A stretch of 64,000 nucleotides of DNA from Hanstruepera neustonica (GCF_002895005.1 NZ_POWF01000003.1:62001-126000), one strand, 5' to 3'. Positions 9,377 to 17,511 are shown, counted from the stretch's first letter. A program made the numbers and translations. Notes: a model not told the origin generated them from the letters alone.

Positions 9377-10396
9377 ATGCAAAGTACACGCACATTCACC
9401 GATAAAGTCTTTCTAGTCCTTAAAGGATTGGGAATGGGTGCTGCCAATAAAGTACCTGGAGTATCAGGTGGTGTCGTTGCCTTTGTTGCTGGTTTTTATG
9501 AAGAATTTATTTATTCCCTTCAAAAGGTCAATCGTAAAGCATTTAAACTACTTATTAATGGTCGATTCAAGAGCTTTTTCCAATACATCAATGGCCGTTT
9601 TTTAAGCCTGCTTTTTTTGGGGATGATAATTAGCTACTTCAGTGTCTCCAAACTATTGGATTATCTTATTATTCACTATGAATTGTATGTTTGGAGTGTC
9701 TTTTTTGGAATGATCATAGGCTCCATTTATTACATCAGCAAAGATTTTAAAGACTGGAACTACAAAACATATCTATCTTTAGCAATAGGCATTATACTTG
9801 GTGTGAGTATTAGTTTTTTAGATCCAGCCAAGGAAAATGACAATCTGTGGTTTGTTTTTTTCTGTGGAATGATTAGTGTCTCTGGTATGACCTTACCAGG
9901 GTTTTCGGGATCATTTATTTTAATTTTATTGGGTAATTATGTATTGCTTTTAGTTGATTCTGTAAACGCCCTTTATGATACCTTTATTGAGATCATTAAA
10001 GGAGATTTTGGTTTTGTGGACAATTCTGAACGCCTGCGTATGCTGAAAGTTCTCGCCGTATTTACATTAGGCTCCATTGCTGGATTGGTAACGTTTTCCC
10101 ATGTTTTAAACTACATTTTAAAACACTATAAAAGCATTACAATTGCGTCCATTATCGGCTTTATTGTTGGGTCTCTGGGTGTTGTATGGCCATGGAAAAA
10201 AACTATTTTTAAGCTCAACCAAAATGGCACATTTGCTCTGGACTCTTCTGGAGAAAAAATAATAGAAAACTACCAACGTTATATGCCCGAATGGAATTCT
10301 GAAACAGGATTCGCCATAGGGTTTGTTATTATGGGAATATTAATTGTTCTGGCACTTGAAATTTACGGACAAAAAACCAGGAAACGTTATGCGTAA
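9377..10396 (+). CDS. Second DUF368 membrane protein (PopT-like family paralogue)
   Basis: This 339-residue protein aligns along its length with the preceding DUF368 protein. Its first signature loop is 'ANKVPGVSGGVVAFVAG', so the charged Asp of the first copy is replaced by Asn-Lys and the loop Thr by Val. The second loop, 'MTLPGFSGSFILILLGNY', is conserved. Several membrane spans are visible (for example 'YLSLAIGIILGVSISFL'). It starts directly on the base after the preceding stop and overlaps aroE by 8 bases, so translation is probably coupled. It may be a diverged translocase or a partner of the first copy. Confidence 0.9.
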   Translation: MQSTRTFTDKVFLVLKGLGMGAANKVPGVSGGVVAFVAGFYEEFIYSLQKVNRKAFKLLINGRFKSFFQYINGRFLSLLFLGMIISYFSVSKLLDYLIIHYELYVWSVFFGMIIGSIYYISKDFKDWNYKTYLSLAIGIILGVSISFLDPAKENDNLWFVFFCGMISVSGMTLPGFSGSFILILLGNYVLLLVDSVNALYDTFIEIIKGDFGFVDNSERLRMLKVLAVFTLGSIAGLVTFSHVLNYILKHYKSITIASIIGFIVGSLGVVWPWKKTIFKLNQNGTFALDSSGEKIIENYQRYMPEWNSETGFAIGFVIMGILIVLALEIYGQKTRKRYA

Positions 10397-11126
10397 ATTC
10401 GGTTTGATTGGTAAGAATATCTCCTACTCTTTTTCTAAAAGCTTCTTTGAAAGAAAATTTGAAAAAGAGGGTGTTGTCGATGCTTCCTACACCAATTTTG
10501 ATATTGAAGATTTAGACACATTCCCCAGTATTATTACAAACAATCCCGAATTGCTAGGTTTAAACGTAACCATACCCTATAAAGAACAAATCATCCCCTA
10601 TTTGGATACCTTGAACAAAAAAGCCAAAAAAATTGGTGCCATCAATACCATTAAAATTACTAAAAATGGTAAGCTTAAAGGTTATAATACCGATTATTAC
10701 GGTTTTAAAAAAGCTTTAAAACCTCTTTTGAAGTTTAAGCACAAGCGTGCATTAATTTTAGGCACAGGTGGTGCCAGTAAAGCCATTGCCTTTGCTTTAA
10801 AGTCAATGGATATTGACTATCAGTTTGTTTCCAGAAAACCATCAAAAAAAGGACAATTAACTTACAATGCCCTCACAGAAGATATTATTAGTACCCACCA
10901 AATAATTATAAACTGTACCCCTTTGGGTACCTATCCAAATGTTGATCAATTTCCAGACATTCCCTACAATGGTATCGGGAAAAATCATATAGCGTTCGAT
11001 CTCATTTACAATCCCGAACAAACCCTTTTTTTAAAAAAAGCGCTAGCCCAAAAAGCCACAATCATTAACGGTTCCAAAATGCTAAAGCACCAGGCTAAAA
11101 AAGCTTGGAGTATTTGGAACAAATAG
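10389..11126 (+). CDS. aroE: Shikimate dehydrogenase
   Basis: This NADPH-dependent enzyme reduces 3-dehydroshikimate to shikimate in aromatic amino-acid synthesis. It has 245 residues from the ATG at 10389; an upstream in-frame start inside the DUF368 gene is disfavoured because homologues begin with 'MRKFGLIGK'. Motifs: the shikimate-binding serines in 'SYSFSKSFF', the catalytic lysine in 'NVTIPYKE' (residues about 60-67), 'INTIK', the nucleotide loop 'LGTGGASKAI' and 'NCTPLGTYP'. The last helix 'GSKMLKHQAKKAW' resembles the conserved 'G..ML..Q...a' substrate-site motif. It overlaps the upstream DUF368 gene by 8 bases. Confidence 0.95.
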   Translation: MRKFGLIGKNISYSFSKSFFERKFEKEGVVDASYTNFDIEDLDTFPSIITNNPELLGLNVTIPYKEQIIPYLDTLNKKAKKIGAINTIKITKNGKLKGYNTDYYGFKKALKPLLKFKHKRALILGTGGASKAIAFALKSMDIDYQFVSRKPSKKGQLTYNALTEDIISTHQIIINCTPLGTYPNVDQFPDIPYNGIGKNHIAFDLIYNPEQTLFLKKALAQKATIINGSKMLKHQAKKAWSIWNK

Positions 11127-11176
11127 ACAATATCATTAAAAATCGTTCAAGCCTTTGTAAATATTGCAGTTGTTGT

Positions 11177-11184
11177 TATCTTTA
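11177..11184 (+). promoter_or_regulatory. Weak -7 promoter box for the DUF349 gene
   Basis: TATCTTTA differs from TAnnTTTG at the last base only and lies 38 bases before the ATG at 11223. A TTTG about 25 bases upstream could serve as the -33 element. Confidence 0.35.
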
Positions 11185-11222
11185 ACACTTCAGTAGTATT
11201 ACGAACCTAAACATTTAGTAAA

Positions 11223-13214
11223 ATGTCAGAGCATGATAACCTGCAACAAGCAGACGGAAAAGAAGAAAAAAAAGTAATTAGCGAACCTGTAAACGACATA
11301 GAGCAAGAATCAACTGATACTCCAGAAGAAGTTCCAGAAGAACCTGTTCTTGAAAACACTCCAAGTTCCGATTCCGATAAACGTTCAGAAAAGTCGGAAG
11401 ATTCAGATGTTGATGACGATGAATCTGTTCTAAGTGAAATAGACGAATCTAATGCGGAAGATGCTGAAGATGAAGGCAATAAAGACAGGCATGATATTGA
11501 GCATAAGGATTACGATAAAATGTCTCTTGATGAATTGGTCAGCGAGCTCGAAAAACTTGTTAAGAGTGAAAAAGTTCAAGCTATTAGGTCTCATGTAGAA
11601 AATTTACGATCCGAATTCAAATCAAAGTTCAATTCATTGCTCGATGAGAAAAAAGAAGAGTTCTTGAACGATGGTGGGAACGAAATAGATTTTTACTATT
11701 CCAGTCCAGTTCAAAAGAAATTCAAAGAAACTTATGCTGAATATCGTGACAAGCTAAATGCACATTATAAGAACATTGAGAAAAACCTAAAAGAAAACTT
11801 AGCCAATAGGCTGGAAATAATTGAAGAAATTAAAGGTCTTTTTAATGTTGAAGAAAATATAAACACGACCTATAAGCATTTTAAAGAGTTACAAGAACGT
11901 TGGAAAAATGCCGGACCTATTCCAAGGGATAAATACAACAATGCCTGGAATAGTTACCACCATCATGTTGAAATGTTCTACGACTTTTTACACTTGAATA
12001 GAGACCTTCGTGATTTAGATTTCAAGCATAATTTAGAACAGAAGTTAAAAATTATCGAGCGTGCCGAAGAACTGGCAGAAGATGACAATCATAATAGAGC
12101 TTTCAGAGAGTTACAAGCGCTTCACAAAATGTGGAAAGAAGAGCTTGGCCCAGTAGGAAAAGAACACCGTGAAGAAATTTGGGATCGCTTTAAAGCAGCC
12201 ACCAAAAAAATTAACGATAAGCGTCAGGCTTACTTTGTTGAATTGGATAAAATTTATGAAAAAAATCTAGAGATTAAACACGAAATAATCTCAAAAATTC
12301 AAGCAATTGCTGATAAAGGGGCTAATTCGCACAACGCTTGGCAAAATGCTATCAAGGAAGTGGAAGCGCTTCGCAATGATTTTTTTGGAGCCGGAAAAGT
12401 TCCCATCAAAGTAAACGAAGCTACGTGGGCCAGTTTTAAGGATTCTGTTAGAACCTTCAACAGAAATAAGAATGCCTTTTACAAGAATCTCAAAAAATCG
12501 CAATATGATAACCTTCAAAAGAAATTGGATTTAATCAAAATTGCTGAAGACAATAAGGACAGTGAAGATTTTGAAACTACCACACCATTGATGAAAAAAA
12601 TCCAAAGTGATTGGAAAAAAATTGGACACGTCCCTAGAAAAAATAGTGATAAAATATGGAAGCAATTCAAAACTGCCTGCAACCATTACTTTGACAGACT
12701 TCATGCCCTAAAAGACGCTGAAAACGCAGAAGGTAATGAAGCATATGTTCAAAAAGTTAAACTCTTGGACGAATTAAAAAATTTAGAACTTTCTGGAAAA
12801 AAAGATACTGATTTAGAGCAGGTGAAAGGATATGTTGAAAAATGGAAAGACATTGGTAATGTGCCTCCAAATAAGCGATATGTTGAAGGAAAATTAAACA
12901 AAGTTTTAGATTCAATCTTCAAAAAGTTAGATATCAACCATGAAGAGGCTGAACTCATTAAATTTGAAACCAAATTAGACTCCCTAAACAATGCCAAAGA
13001 CCCAAGACATTTGGACAACGAGCGATCGTTTATCAGAAAGAAAATCAATGATGTCAAAGCAGAAATAAACCAATTGGAAAACAATTTACAGTTTTTTAGT
13101 AATGTAGATGACGACAATCCTTTGGTACAGGAAGTCCACCAAAATATTGAAAAGCAAAAGCAATCATTAGATCTTTGGAAAACCAAATTGAGAAAAATTA
13201 AGGATTTATATTAG
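11223..13214 (+). CDS. DUF349 domain protein, long helical
   Basis: This 663-residue cytoplasmic protein has a strongly acidic, Ser/Glu/Asp-rich N-terminus (residues 1-100) that is probably disordered. It is followed by five DUF349 units of about 75 residues, marked by 'RWKNAGPIPRD', 'MWKEELGPVGKE', 'NDFFGAGKVPIKV', 'DWKKIGHVPRKNSD' and 'KWKDIGNVPPNKR'. The remainder is predicted coiled coil, with a C-terminal helix pair (about 590-663). DUF349 proteins are widespread in Bacteroidota and have no firm function that I know of. The gene is monocistronic and ends in a strong terminator. Confidence 0.9.
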   Translation: MSEHDNLQQADGKEEKKVISEPVNDIEQESTDTPEEVPEEPVLENTPSSDSDKRSEKSEDSDVDDDESVLSEIDESNAEDAEDEGNKDRHDIEHKDYDKMSLDELVSELEKLVKSEKVQAIRSHVENLRSEFKSKFNSLLDEKKEEFLNDGGNEIDFYYSSPVQKKFKETYAEYRDKLNAHYKNIEKNLKENLANRLEIIEEIKGLFNVEENINTTYKHFKELQERWKNAGPIPRDKYNNAWNSYHHHVEMFYDFLHLNRDLRDLDFKHNLEQKLKIIERAEELAEDDNHNRAFRELQALHKMWKEELGPVGKEHREEIWDRFKAATKKINDKRQAYFVELDKIYEKNLEIKHEIISKIQAIADKGANSHNAWQNAIKEVEALRNDFFGAGKVPIKVNEATWASFKDSVRTFNRNKNAFYKNLKKSQYDNLQKKLDLIKIAEDNKDSEDFETTTPLMKKIQSDWKKIGHVPRKNSDKIWKQFKTACNHYFDRLHALKDAENAEGNEAYVQKVKLLDELKNLELSGKKDTDLEQVKGYVEKWKDIGNVPPNKRYVEGKLNKVLDSIFKKLDINHEEAELIKFETKLDSLNNAKDPRHLDNERSFIRKKINDVKAEINQLENNLQFFSNVDDDNPLVQEVHQNIEKQKQSLDLWKTKLRKIKDLY

Positions 13215-13239
13215 ATAATATAACGACTTTAAAAAAACC

Positions 13240-13273
13240 AAATCCCGCTTAAGGTTTAACTTAAGCGGGATTT
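13240..13273 (+). terminator. Strong intrinsic terminator after the DUF349 gene
   Basis: AAATCCCGCTTAAG and CTTAAGCGGGATTT form a perfect 14-bp stem with a 6-base loop, followed by T residues. From here to 13508, on the way to the mazG stop, I see no gene and no clear regulatory site. Confidence 0.9.
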
Positions 13274-13508
13274 TAGTTCTAACTAAACTAACTAAAGGGT
13301 TGCTTTTCCCAACTATTACAACCACCTTTACCAAAATGACATTCGAGATTGCTCTCTTGTGATTATGCTATTAACCTACTTATGAAGTTGTCATTTGGTA
13401 GTATATACGTTCAGATTTTATATTTGGATGTTTTGAACTAGAAATTATATCTTTTTTTTTGCCAATTCTCAAAAGTTAGTTTTTGAAAATCATAGATTTT
13501 CCTATTAC

Positions 13509-14288
13509 CTATTTTGGCAATTGCTTAGCTTCTTCCCAAAACACGTCCATTTCCTGAAGCGTCATATCCTTTAAATTTTTGTTCAAGGCTTTAGCTCTTG
13601 ATTCTAAATATTGAAAACGTTTTGAGAATTTTTTATTGGTTCGCTCCAATGCGTTCTCTGGGTTAATTTTTAAAAATCTGGCGTAGTTGACCATTGAAAA
13701 CATGACATCTCCAAACTCATTCTCAATAGCATTACTATCTCCAATTTTAATCTCTTCCTGCAGTTCTTTTAATTCCTCTTCTACTTTTTCCCAAACTTGA
13801 TTAGGTTCTTCCCAATCAAACCCCACACCAGCTACTTTATCCTGGATTCTATTAGCCTTAACTAGTGCTGGTAAACTTTTAGGAACTCCTTCAAGCACGC
13901 TGGCTTTCCCTTCCTTTAATTTTAAATTCTCCCAGTTACGCTTTACATCTTCTTCATTCTCAACAGTGACGTCACCGTAAATATGTGGATGTCTATTAAT
14001 TAGTTTATCACAAATCGTATTACAGACATCGGCGATATCAAAATCATTAGTTTCACTACCTATTTTGGAATAAAAAACGATATGCAACAATACATCGCCC
14101 AGTTCTTTTTTAATCTCATCGAGATCATTATCTAAAATAGCATCCCCAAGCTCATAAGTTTCTTCAATGGTAAGATGACGCAAGGTTTCCATAGTTTGCT
14201 TTTTATCCCATGGACATTGTTCCCGAAGTTCATCCATAATAGTCAATAATCTATCAAAGGCTTTCAATTGGTCTACTCTAGAATTCAT
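13509..14288 (-). CDS. mazG: Nucleoside triphosphate pyrophosphohydrolase MazG
   Basis: This enzyme hydrolyses (d)NTPs to the monophosphate and pyrophosphate, a house-cleaning role, and in E. coli it also lowers (p)ppGpp. The 259 residues hold two MazG all-alpha domains: the N-terminal 'CPWDKKQTMETLRHLTIEE' with the metal-binding 'EETYEL' and 'ELGDVLLHIVFY' (residues about 20-75), and a C-terminal copy with 'EELKELQEE' and 'ENEFGDVMFSMVNYAR' (about 165-205). The conserved linker 'NRIQDKVAGVGFDW' is present. Length matches E. coli MazG (263). Confidence 0.95.
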   Translation of the reverse strand: MNSRVDQLKAFDRLLTIMDELREQCPWDKKQTMETLRHLTIEETYELGDAILDNDLDEIKKELGDVLLHIVFYSKIGSETNDFDIADVCNTICDKLINRHPHIYGDVTVENEEDVKRNWENLKLKEGKASVLEGVPKSLPALVKANRIQDKVAGVGFDWEEPNQVWEKVEEELKELQEEIKIGDSNAIENEFGDVMFSMVNYARFLKINPENALERTNKKFSKRFQYLESRAKALNKNLKDMTLQEMDVFWEEAKQLPK

Positions 14289-14339
14289 ATTTGAAGTTTT
14301 GTTAAAAATACGATTAATATTTTCAGTAAGGTGTATAAA

Positions 14340-14364
14340 AAAATCCAGTTTAAAACTGGATTTT
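14340..14364 (-). terminator. Terminator after the DUF5606 gene
   Basis: AAAATCCAGTTT and AAACTGGATTTT make a near-perfect hairpin. On the minus strand it is followed by a run of T, so it ends transcription of the DUF5606 gene. Confidence 0.8.
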
Positions 14365-14381
14365 ATGAATTATAATGGGTG

Positions 14382-14801
14382 TTATTCTTCTTCCTCGGCT
14401 GCTAACACATCTTCTTCTAAATGCAATAGGTCGTGTTTTTGGAGCAAATTGTACCATTGAATAATTTTTTTGATGTCACTGGCATAAACGCGATCTTCAT
14501 CATAATCTGGCAAAACTTCAAAGAAATATTCTTCTAATTTATCCTTGCTGTCTTTATGGCTGATTGGCGTTTCCTGCCCATTTTCTTTATCTTTAATAAG
14601 TGCCAAAACCTCTCTTAACGGTTTCTCTTCGGTCAAGGTATAAATAGCTATTTCGCTCAATATACTCACATTGTGATGTATCCCAACAGACACTCGTTTT
14701 TTATCAATCAATGATTCTGCTATAAAACCAGTACGTGTTTGTGCAATCATTTGAAACAAACCTGGTTTTCCTGTTATTGATAAAACTTTATCTAAACTCA
14801 T
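14382..14801 (-). CDS. DUF5606 domain protein
   Basis: This 139-residue protein begins 'MSLDKVLSITGKPGLF', the opening of the DUF5606 family found across Bacteroidota. Residues 1-60 are beta-rich and similar to an SH3-like barrel ('GKPGLFQMIAQTRTGFIAES'); the C-terminal half is helical and ends in an acidic tail (last 15 residues mainly Glu, Asp, Ala). No signal peptide. The function is unknown. It is commonly found next to peptide deformylase and ruvX in this family, as here, and all three run in the same direction. Confidence 0.85.
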   Translation of the reverse strand: MSLDKVLSITGKPGLFQMIAQTRTGFIAESLIDKKRVSVGIHHNVSILSEIAIYTLTEEKPLREVLALIKDKENGQETPISHKDSKDKLEEYFFEVLPDYDEDRVYASDIKKIIQWYNLLQKHDLLHLEEDVLAAEEEE

Positions 14802-14853
14802 ATTATTTTTTTAAGTGCGCAAATATCTTTTGTTTGCTATTGTAAAACAAATA

Positions 14854-15444
14854 TTATCGTTTCTTTTTTAAGTTAGGAAAACGCATTTTGTAATCCACAT
14901 TAATTTTCCCTTTGGAGATATTGGACAACTTCCCTTTGATTAACCGTTTTTTCAAACTAGATAGTTTATCGGTAAACAAAATACCTTCAATATGGTCATA
15001 TTCATGTTGGATGACTCGCGCAACCAGTCCATCAAAGGTTTCTTTATGTTTTTCAAAATTTTCGTCAAAATATTCAATTGTAATGGTTGGTTTTCTAAAA
15101 ACATCCTCTCTAACATCTGGAATACTCAAACACCCTTCATTAAAGGCCCATTCATCTCCAGTTTCCTCAACAATTTTAGCATTAATGAATGTACGCTTAA
15201 AATTCTTTAAAAACTCCTGTTCTTCTTTATCCAAATCAGCATCTTCAGCAAAAGCAGCTGTGTCAACTAAAAACAAGCGAATATCCAATCCTATTTGAGG
15301 CGCAGCCAAACCAACACCATACGCATTGTACATGGTTTCATACATATTGTCTAAAAGCTCATGTAGTTTTGGATAATCTTTGGTTATTTCTTTTCCCCTT
15401 TTCTTTAGAACAGGGTCGCCATAAGCGACTATTGGTAATACCAT
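14854..15444 (-). CDS. def: Peptide deformylase
   Basis: This metalloenzyme removes the formyl group from the N-terminal methionine of new proteins at the ribosome. The 196 residues contain all three motifs: 'GVGLAAPQIG' (about 43-52), 'EGCLSIP' with the metal cysteine (about 109-115) and 'QHEYDHIEG' with the metal histidines and catalytic glutamate (about 146-154). The start at 'MVLPIVAYGDPVLKK' is typical of type 1 enzymes in Flavobacteriaceae. A TATTTTTG -7 box lies on the minus strand just upstream (15477-15470). Confidence 0.97.
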   Translation of the reverse strand: MVLPIVAYGDPVLKKRGKEITKDYPKLHELLDNMYETMYNAYGVGLAAPQIGLDIRLFLVDTAAFAEDADLDKEEQEFLKNFKRTFINAKIVEETGDEWAFNEGCLSIPDVREDVFRKPTITIEYFDENFEKHKETFDGLVARVIQHEYDHIEGILFTDKLSSLKKRLIKGKLSNISKGKINVDYKMRFPNLKKKR

Positions 15445-15469
15445 TATTATAACTTTCTTTTATTGGTCG

Positions 15470-15477
15470 CAAAAATA
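15470..15477 (-). promoter_or_regulatory. Candidate -7 promoter box for def
   Basis: Read on the minus strand it is TATTTTTG, matching TAnnTTTG, 25 bases upstream of the def ATG. Confidence 0.5.
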
Positions 15478-15506
15478 CAATTCTTATAACTTAAATGCAT
15501 AAAAAA

Positions 15507-15526
15507 ACTCCTTTAAATAAAGGAGT
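15507..15526 (-). terminator. Terminator after the small secreted protein
   Basis: ACTCCTTTA and TAAAGGAGT pair in a 9-bp arm with a very short A+A loop. On the minus strand a run of seven T follows. It separates the small secreted gene from def. Confidence 0.75.
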
Positions 15527-15561
15527 CTCTTCTAATTATGGATATAAAAATTTGTTGAATA

Positions 15562-15807
15562 TTAACAAACTATACGTTTATCGGCTACTAAAAACAAACC
15601 TTCTTGACCATTAAGTTTCAAGTTTATTTTTTCGTTTAAGATATCTTTCTTTTTAGCGGCCACTTTATCAACGGCCTTATTAGAAACGTTTTCTTTAGTG
15701 ATACGTTCAGTCTTTTTCTCCAAAGTAACTACTTGAGAATCAGATTGTGCTTGTAGTCCTGAAAAACTTAAAGCGGCAAACATACATATAAATAAAAATT
15801 GTTTCAT
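15562..15807 (-). CDS. Small secreted protein of unknown function
   Basis: The 81-residue product has a clear signal peptide ('FLFICMFAALSFSGLQAQ', residues 4-21) followed by about 60 residues rich in Lys, Glu and Val and a C-terminal 'VADKRIVC'. I recognise no family. It is preceded by a consensus -7 box and an unusual set of repeats (15875-15973), and is closed by its own terminator. That layout strongly supports a real, separately regulated gene. Confidence 0.7.
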   Translation of the reverse strand: MKQFLFICMFAALSFSGLQAQSDSQVVTLEKKTERITKENVSNKAVDKVAAKKKDILNEKINLKLNGQEGLFLVADKRIVC

Positions 15808-15836
15808 TGTCTTGTTCTTTATTATTTTAGACAGGA

Positions 15837-15844
15837 CAAATATA
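15837..15844 (-). promoter_or_regulatory. -7 promoter box for the small secreted protein
   Basis: Minus strand TATATTTG, a perfect TAnnTTTG match, 30 bases upstream of the ATG. A TTTG at 15870-15867 (minus strand) is a possible -33 element. Confidence 0.65.
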
Positions 15845-15874
15845 TGTTCGCCAACAAGCTAAACCCCAAAAAAA

Positions 15875-15973
15875 TTGATGAAACAAAACGAAAACTCGAT
15901 GATATGATGAAACCGTGCATTTCATCGATAAACGTACTGTTTTTAAACCTTTACAGCGTGCATTTCATCGATA
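15875..15973. promoter_or_regulatory. Cluster of GTGCATTTCATCGATA-type repeats (candidate regulator-binding site)
   Basis: A 17-base exact direct repeat, CGTGCATTTCATCGATA, occurs at 15914-15930 and 15957-15973, 43 bp apart. On the opposite strand two weaker copies (ATATCATCGA at 15905-15896 and GTTTCATCAA at 15884-15875) are 21 bp apart and end just upstream of the candidate -33 element of the small secreted protein gene. Related motifs occur at 36215-36250 and 46097-46213. Confidence 0.6.
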
Positions 15974-15996
15974 GTCGAAATTTTAACACCTAAAAG

Positions 15997-16407
15997 TCAC
16001 CTTGAATTTAGATAATTTTGAAGGATCAAAGTGGCACTAATTTCATCAATAAGCGCTTTGTTTTGGCGTTTCTTTTTTGACAATCCACTATCAATCATTG
16101 TTTGAAAAGCCATTTTAGAAGTAAAACGCTCATCAACACGCTCAATAGGAATATTAGGAATTGCCTTTTCAAGCGCTTCCAAAAATTTAATAATTAGTAT
16201 TTCGCTTTCAGAAGGTTGATTGTTCATTTGTTTAGGCTCGCCAACTAAAAAAAGATCTACATTTTCTTTAGTTATGTAATCTTTCAAAAAACTGATAAGG
16301 TCTTTAGTAAGTACGGTTGTTAAACCCGAAGCAATTATTTGTAATTCATCGGTTATAGCAATGCCTGTTCTAACTTTACCATAATCTATTGCCAACAATC
16401 TTCCCAT
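15997..16407 (-). CDS. ruvX: Holliday junction resolvase RuvX (YqgF family)
   Basis: This RNase H-fold nuclease of 136 residues is linked to Holliday junction resolution and to 16S rRNA 5'-end maturation. Motifs: the first catalytic Asp in 'LLAIDYGKVRTGIAITD' (residue about 7), the Glu in 'LFLVGEPKQMN', and 'DERFTSKMAF' followed by 'KALIDEISATLILQ' with the last acidic residue. I start at the ATG at 16407 ('MGRLLAIDYG'); an upstream start at 16434 would add nine residues not expected in homologues. Confidence 0.92.
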   Translation of the reverse strand: MGRLLAIDYGKVRTGIAITDELQIIASGLTTVLTKDLISFLKDYITKENVDLFLVGEPKQMNNQPSESEILIIKFLEALEKAIPNIPIERVDERFTSKMAFQTMIDSGLSKKKRQNKALIDEISATLILQNYLNSR

Positions 16408-16443
16408 AGACTGCAAAATTACGACTAATAACATTCAAAAAAA

Positions 16444-16469
16444 ACTCCCTTGCAAAATTGCAAAGGAGT
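16444..16469 (-). terminator. Intrinsic terminator between ruvX and dapD, minus strand
   Basis: On the minus strand a 12-base arm (ACTCCTTTGCAA) pairs with TTGCAAGGGAGT, with one mismatch and a 2-base gap, and is followed by seven T. No annotated minus-strand gene lies upstream of it, which implies a short non-coding transcript from the 16470-16690 region. Confidence 0.7.
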
Positions 16470-16560
16470 CTACATGTGATAGTTGGATAATTTTTCATCA
16501 ATTGACTTAGCCCAAATCAATGGTTTTATCCTAACTATCAACCAACCAAATCGTATGTAA
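16444..16560 (-). ncRNA. Candidate structured small RNA upstream of ruvX
   Basis: On the minus strand, 16539-16526 (GATAGTTAGGATAA) pairs with 16490-16478 (TTATCCAACTATC) with one bulged base. Inside this, ATTGA and TCAAT arms (16517-16521 with 16501-16505) form an inner stem. The terminator at 16469-16444 follows after 8 bases. The 5' end and promoter are not certain; I found no exact TAnnTTTG box. It could also be a long ruvX leader with an attenuator. Confidence 0.4.
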
Positions 16561-16658
16561 CTGAAATTTAATCAGTACCTACTGCTCATAGAGACACACT
16601 AATGGCAATTAAGTCACAGGTTTTTATATCTTAACTTACTAATGTCAAATAGTAGAAG

Positions 16659-16666
16659 TATATTTG
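16659..16666 (+). promoter_or_regulatory. -7 promoter box for dapD
   Basis: TATATTTG, a perfect TAnnTTTG match, 29 bases upstream of the dapD ATG. Confidence 0.6.
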
Positions 16667-16695
16667 CATTTTGATTAAAATTTCAAATTATTTTC

Positions 16696-17511
16696 ATGAA
16701 ACAACTACAGCAAATTATTGAAAAGGCTTGGGATGACCGCTCCCTACTTACCGACAAAATAACTATCGACAGTATTAGAAATGTTCTAGACTTATTGGAT
16801 GCTGGAACATTGAGAGTTGCTGAACCAACGGAATCTGGCTGGCAAGTTAATGAGTGGGTAAAAAAGGCTGTTGTTTTATATTTCCCAATCCAAAAAATGG
16901 AAACATTTGAGGTTGGTATTTTTGAGTATCATGATAAAATTCCCCTTAAAACAGGCTATCAAGAAAAAGGTATACGCGTTGTACCACATGCCGTTGCTCG
17001 TCATGGCGCCTACATTTCCAGTGGTGTGATCATGATGCCTAGCTATGTCAATATAGGTGCTTACGTTGATCAAGGCACCATGGTAGATACTTGGGCCACA
17101 GTAGGAAGTTGTGCTCAAATAGGTAAAAATGTACATCTTTCAGGTGGTGTTGGTATCGGTGGTGTGTTGGAACCTTTACAAGCTGCTCCAGTTGTTATTG
17201 AGGATAATGCTTTTATTGGCTCTAGATGTATTGTGGTAGAAGGTGTTCGCGTTGAAAAGGAAGCCGTTTTAGGTGCCAACGTTGTTTTAACAGCCTCAAC
17301 AAAAATAATTGATGTTACCGGAGATGAACCAAAAGAAATGAAAGGAGTTGTTCCTGCCAGATCAGTTGTTATTCCTGGCAGCTACACCAAAACTTTTGCT
17401 GCTGGTAATTACAATGTCCCATGTGCCTTAATTATTGGCAAACGAAAAGAAAGTACCAACAAAAAAACATCACTTAATGACGCTTTACGTGAATACGATG
17501 TAGCTGTTTAA
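16696..17511 (+). CDS. dapD: 2,3,4,5-tetrahydropyridine-2,6-dicarboxylate N-succinyltransferase
   Basis: DapD transfers succinyl from succinyl-CoA to tetrahydrodipicolinate in the meso-diaminopimelate/lysine pathway. The 271 residues contain an N-terminal helical domain and a left-handed beta-helix of hexapeptide repeats (residues about 100-210: 'YVNIGAYVDQGTMVDTWATV', 'GVGIGGVLEP', 'FIGSRCIVVEGVRVEKEAVL'), then 'PGSYTKTFAAGNYNVPCALI'. Length matches E. coli DapD (274). lysA of the same pathway lies at 47961. The start codon of a glycosyltransferase follows directly on the stop. Confidence 0.97.
   Translation: MKQLQQIIEKAWDDRSLLTDKITIDSIRNVLDLLDAGTLRVAEPTESGWQVNEWVKKAVVLYFPIQKMETFEVGIFEYHDKIPLKTGYQEKGIRVVPHAVARHGAYISSGVIMMPSYVNIGAYVDQGTMVDTWATVGSCAQIGKNVHLSGGVGIGGVLEPLQAAPVVIEDNAFIGSRCIVVEGVRVEKEAVLGANVVLTASTKIIDVTGDEPKEMKGVVPARSVVIPGSYTKTFAAGNYNVPCALIIGKRKESTNKKTSLNDALREYDVAV

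Noticed and set aside
15799-15993. 64-codon plus-strand ORF across the repeat cluster
   Set aside because: It overlaps the start of the minus-strand secreted protein gene and its promoter and consists mostly of the regulatory repeats.
16435-16695. Possible lysine-type riboswitch in the dapD leader
   Set aside because: The structured part lies upstream of the TATATTTG promoter box of dapD and has a T run on the minus strand, so it is not in the dapD mRNA. No lysine riboswitch core was seen.
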